From Cornus controversa (Eukaryota; Streptophyta; Magnoliopsida; Cornales; Cornaceae): a DNA stretch of 64,000 nucleotides. The stretch covers positions 57,419,146-57,483,145 of the forward strand of contig CM048852.1 of the NCBI GenBank assembly GCA_026545225.1. The letters are read 5' to 3'. The position numbers and the translations under genes were made by a program. Each line of letters begins with the position of its first letter. The first letter of the stretch is position 1. The notes under the pieces are model-generated. The model worked only from the letters and a program-made list of their open reading frames with translations. It was not told where the DNA came from and did no database searches. Of the stretch, positions 50,001-61,957 are shown in pieces.

Positions 50001-50459
50001 CTGTTTGTTTTGTTGGAAAGTAGAGTCATAGATCTTTCCAACCATATATGGCTCATCACTTAATTCTTTCCCAATTGAGCTCGGTTGGACTTTGAAGTTG
50101 GGCCAAAATTGAATTATGTTCTTTCTGAAAAACATCACGGGTTGATTGGGCTTTAGCGAGGGACTCTCTGGCATCAGACCAGCAGCTATCCATCACCGTG
50201 AAGTTCCTTTTCACTTGATTAACTTTTGTTTATCTTTCAAGACATCTTAGGGTAATCTGTCTATTGGATTTGCTGCTTCTATATTGATCCATAATAATAA
50301 TAAAAGAAAATCTGAAAACGGTCTAGGACAAAAAAAAATGAAATGCATTATATTGTTATCTTAATTGTTGAACCTAATTATGGTTTTATTCCTTAATATT
50401 CTCCTCCTTCTACTTCCATGCAGATACGCAAGCGCCTTTTTAATAAAATAAGTGCATGA
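43425..50459 (+). CDS. VHA-E: V-type proton ATPase subunit E (229 aa)
   Basis: Subunit E forms, with G, the peripheral stalk that holds the V1 head of the vacuolar/endomembrane proton pump. Six exons: 43425-43526, 44387-44487, 47333-47489, 47924-48117, 48702-48801 and 50424-50459; phases agree throughout. The protein starts [20 protein letters not shown], the standard plant VHA-E start, and continues [21 protein letters not shown], a long stalk helix to about residue 120. The globular part has [17 protein letters not shown] and the conserved end [26 protein letters not shown]…LPEIRKRLF. Length is that of the family (about 230 aa). The segment before HGPSCSGG ([14 protein letters not shown]) departs from the commonest isoform, so this may be a divergent paralogue. 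Exon 4 ends TG|GTAATT. Intron 2 contains a LINE, antisense. Confidence 0.96.
43969..44036. repeat. (TC)n(TA)n compound microsatellite in VHA-E intron 1
   Basis: About 28 bp of TC repeats run directly into about 38 bp of TA repeats. The remainder of intron 1 (43527-44386) shows nothing else recognisable. Confidence 0.95.
45195..45300 (-). mobile_element. 3' end remnant of an RTE-type LINE
   Basis: A (CAT)n/(ATG)n tail at 45198-45212 is followed by CCATATGAATGGGGTCGGCCACGTGAATT, which parallels the 3' ends of the LINEs at 11.3 and 45.6 kb. Only about 100 bp is recognisable. It lies in intron 2 of VHA-E. Confidence 0.6.
45621..47094 (-). mobile_element. RTE-type LINE with 16-bp target duplication, internally deleted
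   Basis: The element lies between two identical copies of GAATAAGTAACAAATA (45605-45620 and 47095-47110). Its 3' tail is (GTT)n, seen on the plus strand as CAACAACAACAAC. RT motifs on the minus strand include [56 protein letters not shown] and the catalytic box [16 protein letters not shown]. After that the frame is interrupted, and the C-terminal block continues as [20 protein letters not shown] and RERPKLT. At the other end the typical RTE 5' sequence (AGCCGGTCCCAAGCTCGAAT) abuts the RT region, so the endonuclease is missing although the 5' end is kept. It sits in intron 2 of VHA-E, antisense to the gene. Confidence 0.88.
49020..50200. repeat. Possible decayed retroelement sequence in VHA-E intron 5
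   Basis: Intron 5 (48802-50423) includes a stretch near 49970-50170 (ATAACTCCCTCTAGAGAAC, TTGGAAAGTAGAGTCATAGA) resembling sequence often seen in plant gypsy LTR or internal regions. No LTR pair, primer site or protein motif was found, so this is only a suspicion. Confidence 0.25.
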
Positions 50460-51136
50460 TCAATGTGGATTCTTCCAATGCGCTTGGGGGCCTGCATAAG
50501 TTTTTTCTTGGGGATGTTTTAGGGATCTTGGACCCAGTTCTTTTTGCCTGTTCAGATCATAATATTTTATATGTTTTGCAATAAATTGGATCTGTAGTTC
50601 ATTAAATAGACGAATAATGGCCTTCATCCTCAGTTCACAAATATTCGTGTTTATGTATACAGTGAGTCCCTGATATTAATGTATACGTATGATCGTTAGT
50701 CATACTAATAATAGCGAAATTTTCAAGATTCTATTTTCCTATTTTAAGTTAAAACCGTTATAGCAGGGTGATCAAGTATTGGCATAACATCTGAGAAGAA
50801 TGGTTCAACTTTTACCATAGATAAAAACAGAAGTCCTATTCACACATATTTCTGTTTGGAGGCTTGTATTCAAAAATCGTTAATTGAAATAAGAATTATG
50901 AACATAAATGAAGTTTTTGTTTTACGTGGAGCTGAAAATTGGTTGTGGAGTGAACTCAGTTTGGTTCTCTGCAGTTTTTGGTAACCGTTCTAAACAATTT
51001 TTAAATTTTGAAATTGGAATCAGAACAGTTAGACGAATCAGAACAGTTGAGAGTATGGAATCGAACCGCACGGGACTGCAGTTCGGTTCAGAACCATGGT
51101 TCTCTTGAATCTTCTGATTTATTTATTTATTTATTT
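50460..51136. other. VHA-E 3' flank and gene-free sequence
   Basis: Holds the presumed VHA-E 3' UTR and unremarkable sequence. Between about 50930 and 51100, degenerate words (GGTTCTCTGCAG, CAGAACAGTTAG, CGGTTCAGAACC) repeat loosely. No gene seen. Confidence 0.5.
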
Positions 51137-51139
51137 TAT

Positions 51140-51310
51140 AGCAAACCGAGCATATCTTGTCTACTAAAAATCATGTATCACTAATCTAAATAAATAATCA
51201 AACCCATTTGTGTATTTATATATATATATATATATATAGCAAACCAAGCATAACTTGTCTACTAAAAATCATGTATCAGTAATCTAAATAAATAATCAAA
51301 CCCATTTGTG

Positions 51311-51346
<36 letters not shown>

Positions 51347-51400
51347 CTAAAAATCATGTATCAGTAATCTAAATAAATAATCAAACCCATTTGTGTATCA
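51140..51400. repeat. Tandem triplication with (TA)n spacers
   Basis: Two ~100-bp copies (from 51140 and 51239) and a truncated third (from 51346) share CTAAAAATCATGTATCA and AATAATCAAACCCATTTGTG. Each of the first two ends in a (TA)n run (51214-51237, 51316-51345). Confidence 0.92.
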
Positions 51401-52015
51401 GTAAGAAAGTAACACTTGCAAGTGTGAACAGCCTTGGATCAAACCCATTTGTGTCATCAACCCAAGTATATGCAAGTGTATTTGTTGAATCTCTATCACT
51501 GGTTCGTATATTGAATATGAATGTAAAAAGTGACGAAATTTGATGTGAAAAGTTACAAAAACCGTAATCAGGAAGGACACCTTTTTACGGGAATCCAAGC
51601 TTAATAATCTGATTTACTTTACAATTACAACATATATTTAAGCAAATCTAAAGCAACAAAAAAATCAAAAAAAAAAAGAAAGATCTACAAGCAGATCAAT
51701 TCAGAAAAAAAGAAAAATGAGTCTGAAAACATATTTCACAGTAAAACTTGCCCTAACTGAGGAAGATGATGAATTTGGAGAAGCCGTGGTTGGAGTTTTA
51801 AAGTCGAGCCGGAGTTACCACTTACCAGTAACAGATCGTTATACCAAAGAGAGAGGGAGAGAGAGATACCAGATTGTCTTCACTGTTCTTGGACATTGGT
51901 GAGGGTCTTGCAGCTGCGTGAGGGAATGAAAAAGACAGAAACTTTAGGGCTGGCGGTTCTTACAAGTTACAACTTACGAGTCTAAAATTAATCGATTTAT
52001 TAATATTATTTAGGG

Positions 52016-53605
52016 TAATTTACACTTAGACCTTCTGTTATTTGCTTTTATTTCACTTTAACTCTCTCACCTTGGCAAAATTACACTGTCCCCTTGTCAA
52101 GACTTTGTCAACTGTCAGAAAATTCATTTCGATTGAAATTACTAAATTACCCTTGTTATATAATATGATATATTTGACCAGACACTTGATTTGTTGACAA
52201 TGTACTTAACTAGACACTCCCTTAACCAAACATTCGTTTTACCTATCACACCAACTCCTCCGATGAATTACAAGCACCCATGGTCTGAGCATACTAGCAA
52301 ATCGCTAATTTTGACCTCTATTATAGAATTGATCGATATGTTTGAAGGTTTGATGTCTCATCATTCTTCGTTTGTGGAGGCAAAAGGCAATTTTGACCTC
52401 TTTTTGACAATTGTTTAATAAGTTTGAAGGTTTGATTTGTTTGTGAATGATTTTTGGTCTGTGGAGGCAAAAGAGACTAGTAAGTTTTGCTTATTGAGAT
52501 TTGGGTAGAGGATTCACAAGGGAGATGGGTCTCCTCTACCGAACCTCAGTCACAAAGGGCGGCGAACAGAGTACTCATGATAGATCACCTTCAATGCGTA
52601 GAACAACTGCCCTAGGGCAGTGATGTACTTTGTATACAGTGGCGTTGTTACCGCTGTTAATTTGGTTCAATCGCTCCAACCACGTTGGAGAGAGACAATG
52701 TTAAGTTTAGACGCCGCCACTAGCAGTTGTGACTGGTGGGGGTGGTAACGGGTGGTGGTTGAATCCTCTTGTAATTGGGTTTGTGATTTTTCTTTGCCTG
52801 TAAGAGGTGGTGGTGGTCATGGTTGTGGGGATGGTGGTAGTGAGGTAGTGGAAGGGTGGCAGTGGTTGGTGGGGATCGACAATGAAAAAGATAACAGAGG
52901 AGCAGTGGTAAGTGGTGGTGGTTGAATCCTCTTATGACTGGGTTTGTGAATTTTCTTTTCATGTGAGAGGTGGTGGTGGTCGTAGTTGTGAGGGTGGTGG
53001 TAGTGAGGTGGTGAAAGGGCAGCAGTGGTTGGTGGGGATCAACAGTGGAGAAGATAACAGAAGAGAGAGAATCCACCAGCTGAGAGAGAGAACAGATAGA
53101 ACGAGAGGGGGGAAAGAGAGTGGTCATTTCACAATAAGCCAATATTTTATTATTTTTATTGTTAAATTGAAGGATTTAAATTGAATGTGATGTCTAATAC
53201 AATATATAAAATACAATTAAATTGAAGGATTTATACAGTGGGTATGTCTATAGAAGGGTACAATCTTGCCTAATAATCTTAGTCATTCAATTTGTCATTT
53301 CAAAGAGTAGGTGAATTTAATGGCTAAGAAATACATATATAAGAGGAAATGACAAAATTAGAAGATGACAAAATTAGAAGGAATGAGGAGGAAAGTGTTA
53401 AATTGAGTTTGGAGGACAATTTGGGTATTGAAATTTACTTTTTGGATGATGTAAGCAAGAAGATGCTCCGGTCGCCTGAGACAACGACCGGAGGGGGTCA
53501 AAGTGTTCATTGTTTTATAAAGCAAGGGGTGACAGTGTAATTTTGTAAAGGTGAGGGAGTCAAAGTAAAATAAAAGCAAACTATAAAGAATTTAAGTATA
53601 AATTA
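52016..53605. mobile_element. Long-TIR DNA element (Mutator-like), 1.6 kb, with GGT-rich internal duplication
   Basis: The left end (from TAATTTACACTTAGACC) and right end (to …AAGTATAAATTA) are inverted copies over about 85-90 bp. They share TTTGCTTTTATTT-ACTTT, CTCACCTT and CAAAATTACACTGTC. The interior has two ~165-bp direct copies (52744-52905, 52906-53071) rich in GGTGGTGG, and upstream CG-richer sequence (52510-52630). No transposase is seen. No clean 9-bp target duplication was found. A non-autonomous MULE, perhaps carrying a captured host fragment, is the best guess. Confidence 0.7.
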
Positions 53606-55274
53606 TATATATATATATATATATATTTATTTATTTATTTCTAACCGTTCCAGTTTCAACGATTCTTCCCTTCACAACAGCTGCTTCCTAAGATAGTGGT
53701 TTTATATTGCTGGAAAAGGTCTCCGTATGAAACTGAGATTTTTATATATCCATTTTCACTGTATCTTAGGCAATGATGAAGTTCTACATGCAGAAGTCAA
53801 TTTTGGAGATGAAAGCTTAGTTCAGTACCTTTCCACCTCAGTTGATTGCATTCCTTAGCAACAACCTTCTCTGCCACCATAACTGACACTGCAAGTCCTC
53901 AAATGCTTATAAATGATTCACTCAAAGTACTTATGGAAGTGGTCTCACCATATACTTAACCCTCAACTTTTCAAAGAAGATACACATGGCATAAACCTCA
54001 AATATATCATATCATTTTTTTGTGTTACCTTTTTATGTTTTTTCTTTGTGTTAAATCTCCTTAGATATACAATTGTGAAGTAAATGATTAGTTTCCCCGA
54101 GAATTGGAGTAGGGTTGACAATTGTATTGTTGATAATTTTGGATTTGAATTTTTCTTAATTTAATGAGCTTAGACCATTTTATAATGTTTATGACCAAAT
54201 GTGAATTTAGATCAAGCTGTTCTAGGATTGTTAGATAGAAAGGGTGCAATTTTATTGGATCTTGAAAGAGATCAAGATAATGATTTTTGTAATTGTTACC
54301 GTTTCATATAAACCAAAATTTGGATTCTAACACCAACAGATTTTTAAAATTAGATTTAATTTTATTTCTCCATGATATGGATGGAAGCTTAGTGTCACGA
54401 CATGCTTAATTTTGATGTGTCATGCGTGCACTCACAAAATGATACGTGGCATTTCTTGAAAGACTTGTTTTAAGTGAATTTTATAATTGTACGAAATTGT
54501 ATGTAATGGGTTATTCCGGGCCAAGTAGGATAGTAGTAGAATATTTTATACTAGTACGGAGTTTCGTATTTTTTTCTCAAGAATCACTTGTTACAACTGT
54601 TGGGTGACTGGTTTAACTATATAAATAACCCTTTATAATAATAATAACTACTTAGTCCACCAAATCAGCTCTCCTTCTTTCACGTTGCACTCCACTTATC
54701 TTTTTATTTAAAAGAAATGACAAAAAAATTCATAAACTCATTAATACATCATCTTTTATTTTATAATACCATAGTTACCCTTTATCCTATAAATTTTAAC
54801 TCTTTTTACCTTCTTTAATACTTTTTTTTTGTTTTTTTGGAAAATGTCGAAAGATATAATTTATTCATTAGAGATAAAAAAATTTTGGTTCTTTTTTTGT
54901 GTAGTATATTTTTCTCTCAAATGAGATTATTTATTCTACATATGATAACTTTGTTTTTGAGTTATGTCAAAAGAAATAATTAAGTTACTTTTATTTGATT
55001 TTTTTTTTTTTCGGTTCTTGTCGAAAGAGATCTTTTTATTTAACATAGATAACTTTTTTTTTTAATCCGGTAAAAATAGATAATTTATTTAGCATAAATA
55101 ACTTCTTCTTTTTTTTTTGTCATGTCACAAGAGAATATATTTAGAAGAGATAACTTTTTTTTTTAGATTCTTTCAAAGGAAACTTAAAATATTAAAACAA
55201 AAAATATAGAGGAGATGTTTTAGAGGATAGTTGTGTAATTTGATAAAAATAATAATTATTTGCTTATAAAGTTA
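53606..55274. other. Gene-free stretch with degenerate T-rich tandem repeats
   Basis: Begins with a TA/TTTA microsatellite (53604-53640). From about 54820 to 55190 a ~60-80-bp motif recurs loosely (CGAAAGAGAT…TTTATTTA…ATAACTTTTTTTTT). Between 53640 and 54800 I see no gene or element that I can name. Confidence 0.5.
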
Positions 55275-55279
55275 GAATT

Positions 55280-55917
55280 TGACGCCGGACAGAATAGTGA
55301 TTATTCTGTAGGCTAAGGGCAACAGAAAATAAACAGAAAGAAAGCACGAGAATTGCCCAAAAAACGCAGAGAAAAGTCTCTGGTATTCAATATTGTTATT
55401 CAAAATCAAAAGTACCTTCGAATCAACCCACAAGCCAGGTTATATAGCTGAACTTCGTCAACATTACCAAAAATAGCAAAAACCTAATATTCTTGCCAAA
55501 ATAAAATACGAAATAAAAGAAGAAAGTTGCCAGAATTCTGGCCCAAATCAAGCCCAGAATCTCTTCCTAATCAACAAAATAAATATTACCAAAAAAGGAA
55601 AGAAATAACTAAAATTAGGGATTCGGAGGAAAAAACAGTGGATTTTGGCCTCGAAAAAAGACACACCCAGCTTTAGCTAGATGCCTACGACGTGCGCGCT
55701 GAACCAAGCTTTCCGAATTGTGGTCATAAAGGCGATTCTGACACCTGTAGCCAAAGTTATGGCCAAAATACTGAAGCGCATCCAAAAATACCCTAATTAG
55801 TGACAAGGTTACGGTTTCCTGCCATCTTTACGCTGTTCTGCCAACTCAAGATATTTCAGTGCCATCAACGTGTCGTCTGACAGTTCAGCATCATCTGACT
55901 CGGATGCTCCTGCATCA
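55280..55917 (-). repeat. 3' LTR of the gypsy element
   Basis: 638 bp and collinear with 60222-60859. It overlaps the last ~110 bp of the pol-like coding region, a layout known for CRM-clade elements. Confidence 0.95.
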
Positions 55918-58900
55918 GTCACCTCAGGTTGGAAAGAACTCGTCCTCGAGTTTACAACAGCTTCATCGGAATCCATAAAACAAGGACTCAGATGTTTCAC
56001 ATTAAAGACGCCAGAAGTCCTCAAATGACTGGGGAGGCGTAGTCTGTAGGCGTTATCATTGATCTTCTGCAAGATTTCACAAGGACCAATCTTTCGCTCC
56101 TTTAGCTTGTTATACTCTCCAACAGGGAAACGATCACGAGTTAATACCGCCCAAACAAAATCACCAACGTCAAAAAGTACTTGACGACGGTGGCTGTCAG
56201 CCTGAACCTTGTACTTGGCATTACTCTCGTGAATGGCCAGCTTGACCTGCTCATGGATACCTCGAAAATGTTCTGCCATCTCATCTGCCTTGCGATTGAA
56301 ACGACCCACACGCGAAATAGGGGCTAAGTCAAGCACCCCAGAAGGGTTCTGACCATAGACAATCTCAAATGGACTCATTCCTGTTGATCTGTTCTTCGAC
56401 CTGTTATAAGTAAATTCTGCTTGAGGTAATGCCAAATCCCACTGCTTTGGTTTAGTTCCTGTCAAACTCGTCAAAAGGTTCCCCAAACTCCGGTTCACCA
56501 CCTATGTCTGACCATCTGTCTGAGGATAGTAGGCGCTGCTAAAATTCAACTTCGTTCCCAGTTTCTCCCATAGACTCTTCCAGAATTGACTCATGAACTT
56601 GGTATCACGATCTGAGGTAATGGATTGGGGAACACCATGTAAACGCACAATCTCCTTGAAGTAAAGATGGGCGACCCGGGCAGCATCCATTATTTTCCTG
56701 TAAGCAACAAAATGGGCCATCTTGAAAAACCGGTCGACCACAACCAAAATAGAATCCACGGCCCGTTGGGTATGAGGTAAGCCCAACACAAAGTTCATAC
56801 TGACATCAAGCCAAGGAGCTTCAGGGACCGATAAAGGTGTGTACAGGCCCGCATTAGTGAGAACTCCTTTGGACCGCTGACACACATAACAACGCTCCAC
56901 ATAATGAGCCACGTCACTGGTCAACTTGGGCCAATAATAGTTGGAAGAGATCAGACCCAACGTCTTGTCTCGCCCAAAATGACCCTCGTTATGAAGTTCA
57001 CTAATAATCTATTACCTTAGTGAACAATCTGGGATGCACAACTTTAATCCACGAAATAGGTAACCATTGTTCAAAATATAATCATGGCGTTGATCATCAG
57101 TTACCTCCTGAATTATCCTCCCGAAGGAAGGATCTGCAACATACATATCAGAGAATGTATCGAAACCTGTAACTCTGGTGCTCATGGTGGTGAGGAGCAA
57201 CGTACGACGCCTTAGTGCATCTGCAACACGGTTCACACTCCCTGCCTGGTGCCTCAGCGCAAATGTGAACTCTTGCAAGTATGCCACCCACTTGGCATGC
57301 CGTCTACTCAGCTTGTGCTGGCCATTGATGTATTTCAAGGCCTCATGATCAGTGAGGAGAATGAATTCCCTCTGTATTAGGTAGTGACGCCAATGCTTTA
57401 GGGACTGAATGATGGTATAAAGCTCTAGATCATAGGTAGAATAATTTTTCTTCGATCCTGATAGCTTTTCACTGAAAAAAGCTATTGGACGCCTCTCCTG
57501 ACTCAGAACCCCACCAATGCCCACCCCAGATGCATCACAGTTTACCTCAAACACCTTCTCAAAGTCGGGAAGTGCCAAAACTGGTGCCTCTGTCATCTTC
57601 TGCTTGACCAGATGAAAACTGGCATCTGCTTTCTCGAACCAATGGAAATCACGTCCCTTAAGGTACTCTGTGACGGGAGCAATCAGAGTGCTGAAGTTTC
57701 TGATGAACCGACGGTAGAAAGATGCCAATCCATGGAAACTTCGGACATCGTGCAAGGTTTTCGGTTTGGGCCACTCCAAAACCGCGTCTATCTTCGACGG
57801 ATCTGCATGAACACCATCAGTAGACACCACAAAACCCAAAAAAGTTACAGAAGTAGTAAAGAAATCACACTTCTTCTGATTAACGAACAGGTGCTCTGTC
57901 CTCAACATATCAAAAATAGCACGGAGGTGATCAAAGTGTGACGTCCATGTCGGGCTATAGATGAGGATGTCATCGAAGTAAACTACGACAAATTTTCCCA
58001 TAAAAGGCCGTAAAACCTGATGCATAAACCTCATAAATGTGTTGGGCGCATTGGACAACCCAAAAGGTATGACCATCCACTCATATAACCCATGTTGCGT
58101 CTTAAATGCTGTCTTCCACTGATCCCCAGGCCTTATTCTGATCTGGTGGTAACCGCTTTTAAGGTCAATTTTGGAGAAGACCTTAGAACCGGACAACTGG
58201 TCTAACATATCATCCAGACGGGGAATTGGAAACCTGTACTTCACTGTAATCCTGTTGATTGCTCGGCTATCAACACAGATACGCCAAGAGCCATCCTTCT
58301 TCGGCACTAGCAGAGCAGGAACTGCACATGGGCTCATACTCTCACGGATGTAGCCTCTCTCCAGCAACTCTACCACCTGCCGCTGCAACTCCTCAGATTC
58401 CTTGGGACTAAGGCGATACGCCGGTCGATTAGGCAAACTAGACCCCGATACAAGGTCAATCTGATGCTGAATATCCCTCATAGGCGGTAGCCCAAGAGGA
58501 AGATCCTCTGGCATCAGGTCAGAAAACTCTGTTAGCAGTTGCTGCACCTCTGCTGGTAAGTCTGGATTCTCGTTCACGTCTGTTGCGCTATTCCCACAAG
58601 GCAGCAGAGCATAGACCACGTCCCCATGCTCAATCTCAGTTAAAAACCTGGACATAGAAAGCAGGTTAGTAGTTTTGGCTACCGGGGTAGGATTGGCTCC
58701 TTCCCGACGAGGAGCCAACACAATTTTCTTCCCCTTGATGCTAAGGGAATATGTGTTCTTTCGCCCGTCATGAGTAGCACTGCGATCATACTGCCAAGGT
58801 CTGCCTAACAGTACATGACAAACATTCATAGCCACAACATCACACCAAGCATTATCAAAATATTTCTTGCCAATCGAGAAAGACACTAGGCATCTCCTAT

Positions 58901-60221
58901 CCACCTTTACCTCACTGCCTTTATTCAGCCATGACAATTTGTACGGGTTGGGATGACGATCTGTCTTCAACTGCAATTTCTGGACAGCCTCTTCAGACAC
59001 TACGTTCTCACAACTGCCACTGTCAATGATCATCTTGCAGACTTTATCTGCAACTGTGCAGGTCATGTGAAAAATATTGGTTCTCAACCAATCATCCCCT
59101 GAATCGCCCCTAGGAGTCAGTAGACTCTTACGAATGACCAAATTCTCACGACCATCTCCATACAACACATCTTCATCTTCATCATCGTCATACATAGGCT
59201 CTCCAGTCTCCTCAGTTTCGTCTACCACGTCTTCCTCAATCAGGAGATTTTTGCCCTTCTGACTAGCAGGTTTCCTGCACTCATTCGCTCTGTGTCCCTG
59301 TTCACCACATCTGAAACATCTAATGTTCGAGTGAGAATTACCCTGTGGTGTCGGCTGGACAGGACGGGGTTCTTGAAGTCGAACTGGCCGGTTGTTTTGA
59401 TCGCTCCTGATCACTGGCCTCCGATTCTGCTATTTTTCCATAGCAAGTGCGCGTTGGTATGCTTCAGAAACAGTCCAAAGCGAGTGAAGGCTGAGGACAT
59501 CTTACAGGGGCTGCCGCAATCCTCCCAAATACCACACCACCGTCTGCTCTTCTGTCTCAGATAAATCATTCCGGGCTATCAATTGATAGAACTCCTCTAT
59601 GTAATCATCAACCGATCTCGTTCCTTGCCTCAACGATTGAAGTAGCTGAAACAGGGTTTGAATGTAGCCGAAAGGAATGAAGTGACCCTTCATCTTCTGC
59701 CAATCAGTGATCTTGGCCTTGCCCTGCCTGTCTCGTGATCGCCTCAACTGCTCCCACCATGCAGAGGCTCTGCCTTTGAGTTTGATGGTGACCAGTTTCA
59801 CCTTGACACGATCTGGGACTTCTTTATATTCAAAGATACGCTCCACTTCGTTCATCCAATCGACAAATCCTTCGGCCTGTAACGTACCAGAAAACTCGGG
59901 CAGATCCACTCTGAAATCGAGGTCTCCATGACGTTCCTCCCGACCACGGTGCCCCCAGAATCGAGCACGATTGTGAAACGGGTTGTCGAAACTGGAATCG
60001 GATTCGTGATCTTCCACCTCACGGTCACTGATAGTCTGCGCCGTTAGACGCTGGGTTAACTCTGCAACTTGCCTTTGTAAATCCTCGATCATCAAATCCT
60101 GAACATTACGATCACGGTGTGGGACTTCCTCGTTCGGAACCTGCCCACGACGACCACGACCACCAGCCATGAAAACTGATGAAATCTCACCCAGGAAGAT
60201 GCTGAAGGCTCTGAAACCAAC

Positions 60222-60859
60222 TGACGTCGGACAGAATAGTGATTATTCTGTAGGCTAAGGGCAACAGAAAATAAACAGAAAGAAAGCACGAGAATTGCCC
60301 AAAAAACGCAGAGAAAAGTCTCTGGTATTCAATATTGTTATTCAAAATCAAAAGTACCTTCGAATCAATCCACAAGCCGGGTTATATAGCTGAACTTCGT
60401 CAACATTACCAAAAATAGCAAAAACCTAATATTCTTGCCAAAATAAAATACGAAATAAAAAAAGAAAGTTGCTAGAATTCTGGCCCAAATCAAGCCCAGA
60501 ATCTCTTCCTAATCAACAAAATAAATATTACCAAAAAAGGAAAGAAATAACTAAAATTAGGGATTCGGAGGGAAAAACAGTGAATTTTGGTCTCGAAAAA
60601 AGACACACCCAGCTTTAGCTAGGTGCCTATGACGTGCGCGCTGAACCAAGCTTTCCGAATTGTGGTCATAAAGGCGATTCTGACACCTGTAGCCAAAATT
60701 ATAGCCAAAATACTGAAGCGCATCCAAAAATACCCTAATTAGTGATAAGGTCACGGTTTCCTGCCATCTTTACGCTGATCTGCCAACTCAAGATATTTCA
60801 GTGCCATCAACGTGTCGTCTGACAGCTCAGCATCATCTGACTCGGATGCTCCTTCATCA
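60222..60859 (-). repeat. 5' LTR of the gypsy element
   Basis: 638 bp. The primer-binding-like sequence lies directly inside it (to the left on the plus strand), fixing the element's orientation as minus. Confidence 0.95.
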
Positions 60860-60999
60860 GAATTATAGTGTTATTTCGTTTAAAATAAGAGTACAAATAT
60901 ATAAAAGGAGTTCCCTCCCATTTTATTTATATCAAAACAAATCAGCTTTCTCAATCTACAGTTATGGCATAAGACAATGTCATTTATCGGCAGCTATTG

Positions 61000-61113
61000 C
61001 AACTCAATGACTCATCAGTCTCTCTCCGTTTCAAACTCTAAAATCTCTAACTCATCCCTAACCCTCTCCAAATAAGACGCTGTCGAACCAGTCTTCGCAT
61101 GCACAATCTATCA
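61000..61113 (+). promoter_or_regulatory. Probable 5' leader exon of the uL18 gene
   Basis: CT-rich sequence ending CTATCAG|GTACAT gives a plausible donor at 61114. A matching acceptor (GGAAGCAG at about 61949) lies 8 bases before the ATG context. This implies a leader intron of about 0.83 kb. It is inferred from splice signals only. Confidence 0.45.
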
Positions 61114-61535
61114 GGTACATCTCTCTCACATACCATCACTATTTGTCTCTGTCTCAGTCTTTCTCTCTCTGTACAAGTTCAGCTTTTGTAATTCTACGTA
61201 ATTAGTGAAAATTTCCACGAGATTTAATTAGATTTTTTTTATAAAAAAAATTCAAATTTTGTATGATTAGGGTTTAAGATTTCTACGAAAGGTTTCGTTT
61301 GATTGCTGAGAAAATGAAGTAAATGGAAAACAGGGTTTTTGCACTCTGGAATTTTATTATTTATGGTTTCATTTGGCCGTTGAGAAAGTGATTGGTAAAG
61401 ATAAAATGATTTTTTTTTGGCTTACAGAATCGTCGTTTGGCAGGGAGGCCTTTTGTTAGTTTTATATGCATATACTCGTATACGTAATACTATGCGTATA
61501 GGGTTGCATATACACATATATATTTGTGCATGCGG

Positions 61536-61691
61536 GCTACCTGTTTGTTATAATGTCCGAACCGAAGTGTTTTGTGAGCAAGCATCCGTGCTACCTGTTT
61601 GTTAGGATGTCCGAACCGAAGTGTGTGTTGTAAACAAGCATCCGTGCTACCTGTTTGTTAGAATGTCCGAACCGAAGTGTGTGTTGTAAGT
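61536..61691 (+). repeat. Three-copy minisatellite (54-56 bp) in the uL18 leader intron
   Basis: Three direct units start at 61536, 61590 and 61646. Each begins GCTACCTGTTTGTTA, followed by ATGTCCGAACCGAAGTGT; the last is incomplete. The units are nearly identical apart from small indels. Confidence 0.93.
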
Positions 61692-61957
61692 AATATGTGT
61701 CAATGCCTCTTCTCTCTCTAAAGGATTTTCTTTATGCGAGAATCTAACCTGTATTTATGTTTTAAAAATAAATTACAGTCATACATGTATATATGCTATA
61801 TATATGTATGTATGTGTATATGCACATGTATATGCTATGTCTATATATGTATGTGTAATTTCACGTGTGTATTTGTGTATGATATCCTTGTTTTTGAGGT
61901 GAATTAGACCATGACTGATGCAATTATTTCTTGCTGTTTGGAAGCAGCTAGCGAACC

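Larger units (their letters stand above)
55280..60859 (-). mobile_element. Ty3/gypsy LTR retrotransposon fossil, CRM-like chromovirus
   Basis: 5.58-kb element flanked by the 5-bp target duplication GAATT (55275-55279 and 60860-60864). Two 638-bp LTRs (55280-55917, 60222-60859) run TGATG…GTCA on the minus strand. They differ at about 17 positions (2.7%), roughly 1-2 million years at common plant rates. A primer site like TGGTTTCAGAGC follows the 5' LTR. Parts in order on the minus strand: gag (~60.2-59.5 kb), CCHC zinc knuckle (CFRCGEQGHRANEC, ~59.3), protease (~59.0), RT (YFDDILIYS, ~58.0), RNase H (~57.4), integrase (~57.0-56.3) and a chromovirus-type C terminus (~56.1-55.8) that runs into the 3' LTR. 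The RT wording (DLKSGYHQIRIRPGDQWKTA) and pol/LTR overlap fit the CRM clade. The coding region is broken, with about three interruptions. Confidence 0.93.

Noticed and set aside
51717-51902. 61-codon plus-strand frame (MSLKTYFTVKLALTEEDDEF…)
   Set aside because: Short, ends in a GA-rich tract, no recognisable family and no neighbouring exon; not supported as a gene.
52720-53142. 140-codon His/Thr-rich minus-strand frame
   Set aside because: It is generated by the GGT-rich tandem duplication inside the long-TIR element; no stop codons because of composition.
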